From Neoceratodus forsteri (lineage: Eukaryota > Chordata > Ceratodontiformes > Ceratodontidae), in contig CM028136.1 of NCBI GenBank assembly GCA_016271365.2, positions 473,120,001-473,184,000 on the forward strand: a DNA stretch of 64,000 bases. The letters are read 5' to 3'. Shown in pieces: positions 1-9,484 of the stretch. Numbering within the stretch: the stretch's first letter is position 1; each line of letters begins with the position of its first letter. A program made the position numbers and the translations under genes. Under the pieces are notes generated by a model that saw only the letters and a list, made by a program, of their open reading frames with translations, was not told the DNA's origin and did not search any database.

Positions 1-102
1 AAATACTTGTGAAATATGTGAAATTTTGCCATCAGGTCCATTACAGTGATTACCTCAAAGATGCTGCTGTAATGGATTTTGATTTCAATATTTTGACAGT
101 GT

Positions 103-590
103 ATGAGCTTTGAGGAACTCACCACAAAGCAATGTCAGTTTTTGAAACATTGGTGGGACGGGGTGGAAGCAAACTCTGTGGGGAAAATTAAGGAAGTTGT
201 GTTATTAGAGCAGTTCTTTTGGGCTTGCCCAGTGGAGTTGAAAACCTGGCTAGAGGACTGAGATCCAAAAGCAGCACAGCAAGCTGCTGAGATCTTGGAT
301 CGCTATGCCAGGAGCAGGCCTGCTCTGAAAGAAAGTGTGAGAGCAGGTGTCGCAGGGCAAAAAGAAAAAAGTGCACCTTCAGGGCAGCTAAAACCTTCAA
401 TATCTATGCAGAAAGGAGTAAGCCCCAAGTTACCAAAAGGGATTTCCTGGATAACAAAAGTGATGAATGTTGGTTTTGTAAGCAGCCAGGGCATCCTGCT
501 AGGCATTGTTCTAAAAAGGCACAGAGTGGACAAAGTGTCCCTTGAAAGGAGATGGGTGCACTGTATATCCCTGAGAGTATGCCTGTGAAA
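103..590 (+). pseudogene. Gmr1-like Ty3/gypsy gag remnant (SCAN-like capsid region plus CCHC knuckle)
   Basis: Gag forms the retrotransposon particle and packages its RNA. One frame from 103 reads as a capsid C-terminal region resembling the vertebrate SCAN domain: the block VVLLEQFFWACPVELKTWL is followed by an Ala-rich AAEILDRYARSRP. One in-frame stop lies near 260. The frame then shifts, and a CX2CX4HX4C zinc knuckle (CWFC, then H, then C) lies at 468-509. Protease and integrase remnants follow on the same strand, so this is gag of an element and not a SCAN zinc-finger host gene. It is known that the SCAN domain derives from gag of Gmr1-like gypsy elements. The 5' part of gag and the 5' LTR lie outside the window or are unreadable. 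Confidence 0.7.
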
Positions 591-760
591 ATGAGGGAGC
601 ACATACACCCAGTTAGTGTAATGGGTTAAGGGACAGGGGCATCTCTTACCCTGGTAACAGAGGATTTGGTTGAGCCTGAACACCTTTTACCTAATCAGTT
701 TGTGAATGCTCTGATGCTAGAGCTATGGACCCCAGTTTAGGAACTGGGGGGGACATGTCC
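560..760 (+). pseudogene. Aspartic protease remnant of the gypsy element
   Basis: Downstream of the zinc knuckle a short stretch reads GTGASLTLVTEDLVEPEHLL after an in-frame stop. It resembles the flap-proximal start of a retroviral-type aspartic protease, whose active site is normally D-T/S-G. Here the first residue is Gly (GTG), so the site looks dead. Spacing fits a gag-protease junction. The stretch is short, so this is a family-level inference supported mainly by position. Confidence 0.5.
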
Positions 761-899
761 CATGCTTTGGGAAAATGTGAAGATTTTGCCACCACTCAGA
801 GAACTGGCCCTAGTTTGGAGAGGCTGAGGGCTTGTGCAGAATCTGATGGGACACAGGGAGGTGACATAAGACATCAGGTATTTTGGGACCAAGGACTGT

Positions 900-2094
900 T
901 GTATACACAGGACGTGAGGACAGAGGAAGGGGTAATGGACAGGTAGCTTGTCATTCCCCAGGGGTATCATGAGCCATAGTTCAAGATCACTCATGACATT
1001 CCCATGTCTGGACATCTGGCCATCACTCGCACCACACACCGATTGGCCCAAAATGTCTATTGGCCCAACTTCACCCAGCAGGTGAAGGAATATTGCAGGT
1101 CTTGTCACTGGTGCCAACAGATAGAGAAGGCAGGTAGTAAAACAAAAGTTACTCTACTTCCCTTGTCCATTATGAAGGAGCCATTCCAGAGGGTAGGAAT
1201 GGATATTGTGGGACCCCTGAATGCCCCAAGCTCCTCCGGGAAAAAGTTTATCCTGATAGTGGTCAATTATGCTACCTGATACCTAGAGGCAGTTGTCCTC
1301 TCCTCAATTAAGGCAGATCAAGTGGTAGACACCTTGCAAGGGATTTTCTGCCATGTTGGGTATCCACAGAAGGTTATCTCTGATCAAGGGTAACTTCATG
1401 TCGGACCTGATGAAGTGTTTGTGGGACAAGTGTGGGGTGGTGCAGAGATGCATGACACCTTATCACCCACATGCCAATGGGCTCATGGAAATATTTAATG
1501 GTACCCTAAAATTGGTGCTCCAAATGTTTGCTGAACAGCATGGGAGATACTCAGAAAAATACCTGCCCCACCTATTGTTCGCATACAGGAAGGTACTCAA
1601 AAGTTGACAGGGTTCTCCCTCTTTGAACTCTTATATGGACACAAGGGCATGGGCCCCTAGACTTGATCCAGGAAGACTGTGAAGGCAAGCATGCCACCCT
1701 GGTAGCTCCCACAGTGGAGTATGTCCTCACATTTAGGGAGAAGCTGAAGGAGCTTATGGGGGTGGCCCAAAGCAACCTGTCAGCTGCCCAACAGAAGCAA
1801 AAAGTCTGTTGTAATAGCAGAGCCAGTGCTCACTCATAAAGTACAGGTCAGGAAGTAATGGTCTTAATTCCAGTCTGGAAGGACAAGCTACAGGCCGAGT
1901 GGGCAGGACCGTAAAAGGTAGTCCAACAGGTCAATGACATATGAACATACAAAATTTGCCAGCAGATAAAGGCCTAGAGGTCTATCAAGTCTCCTCGATT
2001 GTGCAGCTATATTGTGAAACTGCCTAACAGAAGACATACCCATAGGATGTACCATGTCAATATGACTTTACCTTGGGCTACCAAGGGTTGATAT
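900..2094 (+). pseudogene. Integrase remnant of the Gmr1-like gypsy element
   Basis: Integrase inserts the element cDNA into the host genome. An HHCC zinc domain is visible (H in the DIPMSGHLA stretch, then YCRSCHWCQ, 965-1120). The catalytic core keeps the first Asp in MDIVGP (codon 1202-1204), the second in ISDQG (1382-1384), and the Glu in YHPHANGLMEIFN (1488-1490), about 35 residues later. A frameshift falls after SDQG. The C-terminal GPY-like module (WAGP, then VKLPNRRHTHRMYHVNM) is split by a short CR1 tail. The integrase follows the protease remnant directly and lies upstream of reverse transcriptase, the reverse of most Ty3/gypsy elements and typical of the Gmr1 group. Confidence 0.85.
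1941..1995 (-). mobile_element. CR1 3'-end snippet inside integrase
   Basis: This short stretch (GCCAGCAGATAAAGGCC and TCTATCAAGTCT) closely resembles the terminal part of the minus-strand CR1 copy whose 3' end is at 50402-50460. It separates WAGP-KVVQQVND from YIVKLPNRR in the integrase. The simplest reading is a severely 5'-truncated CR1 insertion on the minus strand. Confidence 0.55.
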
Positions 2095-2640
2095 CCACCA
2101 CCTGCAGCTGGTGCAGAATGAAGCAGCCAGGCTTTTGACTGATACCTCCAGGACCAGTCATATAATGCCTGTGCTCCGTGGACTTTACTGTCTGCTAATA
2201 CAGTGGCAGATCACCTTCAAAGTTACTTTGCTAACCTATAAGGTCCTACATGATCAGGGACCCAGTTATCTGCAAGATCTCTGCCCCTACCGTTCCCCCC
2301 ACCCTCTCCGATCCACCGATGAAGGATTGCTAGAGATTCCCAGGGTTCATTTACAAACATCTGGAGCAAGGTCATTTAATTTTATGGCCCAACCCTGTGG
2401 AATTCTCTACCTTGTCAGGTGCAAGATTGCCTGACTGTCCAAAGTTTTAAAGTTGCCCTAAAAGCATATCTTTTTAGTCTGACATTTTCCAATTTTTAAA
2501 GCTGCTACTGTATTTATTAGTTTAATTTTATCTTGTTATTTATTAATGTGTCTTGACTTTATTGTACAGGCACCTTGATTTAAGAAAGGCACCTTTTTAT
2601 AAATACTGGTTGATTGAATGATTGATTGATTGATTGATGA
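2095..2640 (+). mobile_element. 5'-truncated L2-type LINE 3' end
   Basis: A 107-codon open frame (2111-2434) matches the last part of L2-clade reverse transcriptase: LQLVQNEAARLLTDTSR, then an LRSTDEGLLEIPR block and a damaged WNSLP site. It is followed by an AT-rich 3' UTR and a short ATTG/TTGA tandem tail at about 2612-2640, as L2-type LINEs end in short tandem repeats. The fragment separates integrase from reverse transcriptase of the gypsy element, so it inserted after that element. A related but longer copy lies at 54940-55855. Confidence 0.85.
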
Positions 2641-2779
2641 TGAAGCCATATGCAAATGGGGCCGACATGGTGTTTGCCATTTGTAGTCCTGGGGAGGGGA
2701 TGGATGAGGAAGATCCCCTCCAGGACTTACTAGAGGAAAGAAAGCAGGAGTAATCTGTGGGGACAATCAAGCTGTCACC

Positions 2780-4166
2780 CCCTGTTGACCCTGGAACAGA
2801 CCCAGGAAGTGAGGGAGGTTTTAGAGGACTTTTCCTCTTCATTTACGGGCAAGCCCAGATGAACCCCCTTAACAACCCATGATGTGGACATGGGACACAA
2901 GTGCTCATATGATGGACAGCTTACCGGGTGTCTGAGGATGTTCTAAAGGACAGTAGGAGGGAGGTGGAGGAAATGCTGGACTTAGGGGTAATCCAGAAAT
3001 CCCACAGTCTCTGGACCTCACCCATAGTCCTTGTCCCCAAGCTGGATGGGTCTACCCACTTTTGTGTGGACTATCGTGGACTCAACACAGTCACAAAGTC
3101 CAATTCCCACCCAATGCTCCAGACATACGCGTTGTTGGACAAGTTGGGGGGGTTGACCTACCTAACAACCACAGACCTGACAAAGGGGTACTGGCAGGTG
3201 GAGTTGACTGCCAGGGCTAGGTAATGGTCAGCCTTCATCACCCCAATAGGCCTCTTTGTATTTAAGATGAAGCCTTTTGGGATGAAGAATGCCTCTGCAA
3301 CCTTCCAATGGTTAGTAAATCAGGTGTTACAGGGTACTTAAGAGTACACAGTGGTTTATCTGGATGACATTGCCATCTTCAGTACCAGTTGGAAGGAACA
3401 GCTGTCCCATCTGAAATAAGTGTTGGGCAGGATACAGAAGGCAGGACTCATTGTTAAGGCCAAAAAGTGTCAGATGGCCATGGCTGAGGTCTCATATTTG
3501 AGACACGTAGTGGGAAGGGAACAACTACATCCAAACCAAGCCAAGAAAGAGGCCATTGTGGCATGGTCCAGGCCAGAGACCCAGAAGCAAGTCAGGAGCT
3601 TCCTTGTGACTGCAGGGTACTACAGAAAATTTGCACCAAATTACAGTAGCCTGGTGGCTCCTCTGTCTAGCTTGTTAAAGAAGAAGGAACCCAAGAAAGT
3701 AAAATGGGATCCAACATGTAACAGGGCATTCACCCAGCTAAAAGCCATGCTGTGCAGTGCCCCTGTGGTGGTCAGCCCAGACTATACTAGTCCATTTGTG
3801 GTACAGACAGACGCATTGAATGTGGGGATTGGTGCCATCCTCAGGCTGACATCCCAACAGGGGAAGGATAAGCCCATTGTGTACCTTAGTAGGAAGCTAC
3901 TTCCCTGGGAGCAGGCGTACTTCACTGTGGAAAAAGAATGCCTTGCCCTGGTATAGTTGCTTAAGAAGTTAGAGCCATACTTCTATGGGAGGTGCTTTGA
4001 GGTACAGACAGATCACAACCCCTTTGTGTGGCTAAACCAAATGAGAAAGACAAATGGGAGACTCCTTAGATGGAGCATTGCACTACAGGCCTACAACATG
4101 AACATTAAACTTAGGTCAGGGTCTGCTAATGCCAATGCTGATGGCCTAGCCTGCCATTCAGTGTAA
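2780..4166 (+). pseudogene. Reverse transcriptase-RNase H of the Gmr1-like gypsy element
   Basis: This is the RNA-dependent DNA polymerase and RNase H. From 2928 to 4166 a single frame runs through the whole region, interrupted only by point stops (near 3222, 3339, 3417 and 3954) with no frameshift. Visible blocks are VREVLEDFSSSF upstream, LGVIQKSHSLWTSPIVLVPK, FCVDYRGLN, LTKGYWQVEL, the catalytic YLDDI (GAT GAC at 3363-3368), and SFLVTAGYYRKFAPNYSS. RNase H shows VVQTDALNVGIGAIL, EKECLALV and VQTDHNPF. It ends with SANANADGLA, only about 60 bases before a polypurine tract and LTR. No integrase follows it. Confidence 0.9.
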
Positions 4167-4223
4167 GGAACAGAACTGGTGGAAACCCTTACTTCAAAGG
4201 GGCATGTTCCCCCAGGTTCTGTT

Positions 4224-4236
4224 AAGGAGGGAAGAG
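4224..4236 (+). promoter_or_regulatory. Polypurine tract of the gypsy element
   Basis: The purine run AAGGAGGGAAGAG immediately precedes the TGTGGTGA start of the presumed 3' LTR. Such tracts prime plus-strand DNA synthesis in LTR retrotransposons. Position just after RNase H supports the call. Confidence 0.75.
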
Positions 4237-4565
4237 TGTGGTGAGATAAGGCCATACGTTATTGTTCTAATCATATTTTATGTTATTATATGTGTGTAAT
4301 AACATCACAGAAGCCCATGGTGGCCCAAGCTAACTTCCAGGAGATCATGGATACAAAATTTGGGCTCTGAAATGATGTCATTTCTTGTTGCTGGGCAGAG
4401 AAACTGTTAGTTGCTTAGCCAGGGACTGGATTTTGAATAAATCATTTAAAAGGAGACTAAAGAATAATTAAGCAGAGCTGGAAGCAGGCACATTCATTTG
4501 TGTCTGAACAGACCACAGCCTCTAGTGGTACCATGGTGCCTGGATTCCTATTGTCCCTATAGGTC
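4237..4565 (+). mobile_element. 3' LTR (partial) of the gypsy element
   Basis: The LTR starts with TGTGGTGAGATAAGG right after the polypurine tract. It is AT-rich and contains an AATAAA signal near 4436. The far end is not clear: minus-strand L1 coding similarity takes over at about 4565. No second LTR is visible in the window for comparison, so the boundary is approximate. Confidence 0.6.
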
Positions 4566-7500
4566 TACCCTTTTTTGACAGCCCCTAATAATATGCTGAT
4601 TAGATATATCTGTTGTGCTCCCTTATTCCGCCTAGGTAGGTATAGCAATAGGGCCATCTCCAGTGTGAAGTCCCCCAGGGCTGGGAAAAGCTCTTTCATG
4701 GTACTCCCCACCTCCCCCCAAAAATGAAATTAACACAAGGCAGAACCAGAAAATGTGTGTATGAGTAGCCACCTTGCAACCACATCCCCACCAGCAGGAG
4801 GAGTTGCCTGAGGAGGAATATTTAGTTGTGATTTGTGGGGTGCAGAAGAACCTCACTGCTACTGTCCAAGAACACTCTCACCAGGTATAAGAGTTTGTAG
4901 TTTTATGGTGCCAGCACCAAATGTGTAACCAATTCTCTGGCAATAAATCTAACATTAATTTTGTCTCCCAGTTTATTTGGATATTATCCATGCCCTGTGT
5001 AGGGGCATTAATTATGGCCTTACAAAATCTAGATACCAAATGGTGTGGGGAAGGATCACTCCATAGTTGGATTAGTAAGATAAATAAAGGGGGGTGTGAT
5101 TGCAAGGAGATGTCTAAACCCAGTTCTGTACTTAGGTAATGACAGATTTGTAGGTAGCATAAAAAGTTGTTCTGCTACAAGGAGAAATCCCTCTGCAATT
5201 GGTAAAATGTTTTGAAAATACCATTATCATAAAATTGATATGTATTGATCAGTCCGTGTCTGTACCATCCTCTAAATTCTTTATCCAGGGGTGCCGGGAG
5301 GATATCTGGGTTCCATGCCAGGATGCCTATCCACTTTGCACCAAACTGGTTCTCGGATGTCGGAGATATCTTGTCCAACATCAAAACAAAGCTGTTGTAA
5401 ATGGTGAGCAAGTCTCTCTCTGAGAAAGCTCCTGAGGCTGGAACACAATGATAGAGTCTAAAGGGTGATTTGACAGATCTCGCTCTACGTGCAATCAACT
5501 TGTACCTCAGTCCCCCGAGACCAGCCATCCCGACAGATGTAGCAGCATTGTGGAGATCGACGGTTTGTGTCAGTCAGGTAGGGCTAGACCCCCCTTCTGT
5601 ATTTCAGCAGGTGTAATTTCCACAGGGCTATACATGGTCTATTGCCCTCTCATAGAAAGGTGGATATTGCCTTGTTCCACCTTTTCACTTCCCTCTGAGA
5701 GAGTGGAATAGGTATATTCTGCATAAGGTAAAGAATTCTAGGAAGAACATTCATCTGAATGGATTGAACCCTATTCAGCAAAGAAACAGGGAGATGCATC
5801 CAATGTTTTAAATCTACCTGGAGATTGACAAACAGGGAATCATAATTCAACTTAAATAAGTTGTGGAGGTCTTAGGTAAGGTGGATACCTAAATATTTAA
5901 GGTAGGGGCGGTTCCATTTGAACGGATACCTGTCTAAGAGTGTCTGAGGAAGGGGACTGTTGTATTATTAAGGCCTCTGATTTGTTTTGATTAACTTTAT
6001 AGCCAGTAAGCCATTCTATAAAGGGGAGAGAAGCCTCCAGAGTGTGTAGTGAGGCCTCAGGGAGAGTGATGTACAGAAGGTTGTCATTGGCATAATAAGC
6101 CAGTTTGTGTTGGACACTGTTAATAGGGTAATCATGTAGTTGTTTGGTTTGTCTCAGGTATTGGGCAATAGGCTCTACATAGAGGGCAAAAAGATAAGAG
6201 AATAAGGGACAACCCTGTCACATTCCACATGAGAGTGGGAACCGGGAGGAGTGGGATCCATTAACCTTCCCTATTGCCTCAGGACTGTTATAGAAGCCTC
6301 TAATATTATCTAAAAATTCTTGGGGGAAGTCAAATTTCACCAGAGCTGAGTGTAATAAAATCCAAGAGACCCTGTCAAATGCTTTTTGTGTGTCCATACC
6401 CAATATCAACATGGGTGAGCAAGTAGCACATGCATGGTTTATAATATAGAGGGTACTTGTGATGTTATCTGTAGTCTGATGGCACTTGATAAAGCCAGAC
6501 TGATCAGGGTGGACCAATATTGGAAGAATGTCATCAAGCCTAAGGGGTAAAATACTTGTGTATATCTTATAGTCCTGGTTCAGAACCGATATAGGGCAGT
6601 ATGAGTCACAAATGTTGGGAGGGGGCTTCTGGAGTTTTAATTTGACTGATATTACCACCTGCCTCCAGGATATATGGTAGTCTGCTGAGTTATGGCTTTT
6701 TTGTAGCACTGCCAGTAGAGGGTTTTTAATTAAATCAAGTGCTCCTTTATAAAATTCATCCCCGTAACAATCTGGGCCAGGATTCTTTCCATTTTTTAAA
6801 TTCTGAAGGGTAGTAATAAGTTCCTGGGCTGTAATTGGGCTTAATAGCCTTTCTTTATGAGAGTCACTAAGGGCTGATAACTGCAAGTTAGAAAGGAGGG
6901 AGGTGATATGTTGCGGGTTGGGTGGTGCAGACTCGGAGTATAGATCCTGATAAAATTTCCAGAAGCAAGCTAAAATCTGTGAGGTAGAATAATTAAATTG
7001 GCCAGAGCTAGGGTCTTTTATTTTAGTTATTGTCATCATCAGAGTCTGTCTGAGAAGTTGATAGGTCAAAATCTGAGAAGCTCTAGATCCCCCCTCATAA
7101 TATCTCTGGCGTAGCCAGGCCAAAGCTTGTTCTGTCCTAGCAGTCAAGAGGCGCTGGGTGTCCTGTTGTGTTTGAGCCACCTGATCAACCAAGCTGAGGT
7201 CCCTCTGCATGTGTGCATTCTGGAGAAATCTAAGTCTTTCCTGTAATTCTTTCAGTTGAGCCTCACTCTGTTTCTTTTTCCTAGCTGCGAAGGCAATAAT
7301 ATATCCGCATAGGACTGTTTTAAGCATGTCCCAGATTACTGTGGTAAAGTCTGTGGTGAGCAATTATCTTTTATTATCTCCAGGATTTTATCTTTCAGCA
7401 GATCTTTAAACTCGGGGTCACAGAGTAAGGAGGGGTTAAATCTCCAAATAGTATTTTTCTGCTCCTGGTGGATTCCCAATGCTAGAGTTATAGGGATGTG

Positions 7501-8189
7501 GGCTGAAAGATGTATGTTCATAATTTCAGCTTTATGTATTAATTCCCTGTGTTCTCCACTAATGCAAAAATAGTCAATTCTAGAATAATGTCTGTGGGCA
7601 TAGGAATAGAAGGAAAATGTTCTTTAGGAAGGGTGCACAGACACCAAGAGTCCACTAAACACACATCCCAATTCAGACGTCTAAGATGCTTTTGACCAGT
7701 GGTACGTGACAGAGGATGGGGAGCAGTGGTATCAAGAGAAGGATTCAGTAAGCAGTTTAAGTCTCTGCCCAGCACCAAAATACCCCTCTTATGGGAGAGG
7801 ATAAAATGTATGATTTGCTGTATGGAGGAAGCATCACTATTCGGTGGTATATATGTACTGCACACTGTCAAGGTTTGTCCCCATATCGTGCCCGTGGCTA
7901 ACGCCACCTGCCCTTCCCTATCTACGTGTTGTACTATAATTTGAAATGGGGAAGATTTCGAAAAGAGGACCACCACACCTTGGTGCCTGCTGTGTCTGTA
8001 TGTGGATTCAACTATCTGGATGAGTCCAAATTTAAATAATTTTTGATGCTTAGCAGACGATAAGTGAGCCTTCTGTAATAGTAATATGTCCAGTTTATGT
8101 TTTTTCAAAACATTTAGCGTTCTATATCGCTTAATAGAGTTAGCCAGCCCATTCACATTATGTGAGATAATCTTAAAAGGGACATTCAT
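4565..8189 (-). pseudogene. L1-clade LINE ORF2 remnant, copy A (endonuclease and reverse transcriptase)
   Basis: ORF2 nicks target DNA and reverse transcribes the element RNA. Reading from 8189 down, the endonuclease starts IISHNVNGLANSIKRYRTL. The usual catalytic Glu block QETHL is QKAHL here. The reverse transcriptase (about 7100-5900) shows NGKNPGPDCYGDEFYKGAL, HPDQSGFI, DTQKAFDRVSW and QGCPLFSYLF. The catalytic YADD is YAND near 6090. The C-terminal part continues through frameshifts to about 4565, with an L1-type cysteine stretch (SSCWWGCGCKVATHTHIFWF). Several stops and frameshifts break it. Its ORF1 lies beyond a nested CR1. Confidence 0.9.
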
Positions 8190-9484
8190 CCTAAATTAAG
8201 TAAGACGTTTGGCTGTCCCCAGATCTCTCCCATAAAGTCATTTAAACAAAAACTACCAGCATACCAAGTCCCTCCTGTGTTCAGTGAATTATTATTCAAA
8301 GTAAGTATTCTATAATACCAGTCTCCTGTGTCACCTACTAAAGGACAACTGCTTCTGTGAACAAAACTAAGAACAAGGGTTGGAACATGAGAATAAGTTA
8401 GTGTGGGCCAACAGGGCCAGTAACTGGGAAACCAGTAAAAACAAGATGGAAAAACCTCTCTAGAAACAGAGAGCAAAAATATAAGGACATCCAACATCAG
8501 AAAAACACTAAACCGTGTTTCTGATTGAGGCAATATGGTAAACTGCTGGTCAGGGATCTGCTCCCTTATCCAGGGAGGAAGTCCCTTGAGGGATATGGAT
8601 CCCCAAAAATGGAGGAGATTAGGGGTGGCAGAGGGAAAACAGATAATGAGGAACAAAGAAAGCATCTGGAAATATAGGAAAGGATTGTGGAGAGGATGGG
8701 GGAAAAGTACATCTTTTCCGCTGCTCTAGTGATGACCATTTCTCCTCTCTGGTTGCCCTCCTTACAACTAACCCAAGGGGAGGGAGGAACAAACTCACCC
8801 TATAGATTTGTCAAGCATTCTAGCACAGAGAGCAACTCAGGTGGATACATACATAGACAACCCCAGAAATATTTACATTCTGTGGAGGAGCAATGAGAAT
8901 TTAGTAAATAATGTCAACAAGGCTATAATGTCCTGACCATCTTATATTAGTCTAGATCTCTGTTATAGCATTATAATGAGTGGGACACATACTGTAGAAG
9001 TTGTAAATGAAAGTTCCCCAAATTAGGATCACAGCTGCAAATAAGAAGTCTTCCACAAATTTAAAAAGGAAATAGCTGGGGAAAAGGTAGCCCCCATAGT
9101 CCTAAAAGATGTTGATCCTCTGGCGGCCTTTGGGTATGCTCGTCTGCTCCCCCCCCTCCCCTGGCAGCAGAGAGAGGAGTGGGTAGACCAGCGGAGAGCC
9201 ATAAGCTTAGGACAGCCTCTCTGTCCAGCCCGGCATGACCATCTCTGTCCACCTGCATCCAGGCCCCCCCCCAGTAGAGAGGCGGGAAGATCACCAGCAA
9301 CAGGCCCCCACTAACCCCTCTCCATGGCCAGGCCTCCGGTCAAAGAGTAAACCACTCTGTCGCCACAGTGATTAATATGAGTAGCCTTCCCCCCACCTCC
9401 GAAAAGAATGTCTCAGTGGGCCTGCATCCAATGGTAAGGCAAGTTCAGGTCTGTATCAACTGAGCCCATTAAAACCCTTATTTA
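8190..9484 (-). other. L1 copy A inter-ORF region, proximal part
   Basis: No coding similarity is visible between the ORF2 start and the CR1 insertion. The stretch has one GC-rich island around 9120-9260. It is assigned to the L1 because ORF1 and ORF2 of the same orientation flank it together with 12355-13000. The total without the CR1 is about 1.9 kb, long for an L1 inter-ORF spacer. Confidence 0.5.

Noticed and set aside
103..360. A host SCAN zinc-finger gene exon
   Set aside because: The SCAN-like block is followed by a retroviral-type CCHC knuckle, protease and integrase remnants on the same strand, so it is gag of a gypsy element.
960..4166. Two unrelated gypsy fragments placed by chance to mimic an integrase-first order
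   Set aside because: Not fully excluded, but RNase H is followed at once by a polypurine tract and LTR with no integrase, and the protease remnant runs directly into integrase. The single-element reading is simpler.
9061..9300. GC-rich stretch as a CpG-island promoter
   Set aside because: It is short and C-run rich, not especially CpG-rich, and lies inside an L1 spacer with no gene start nearby.
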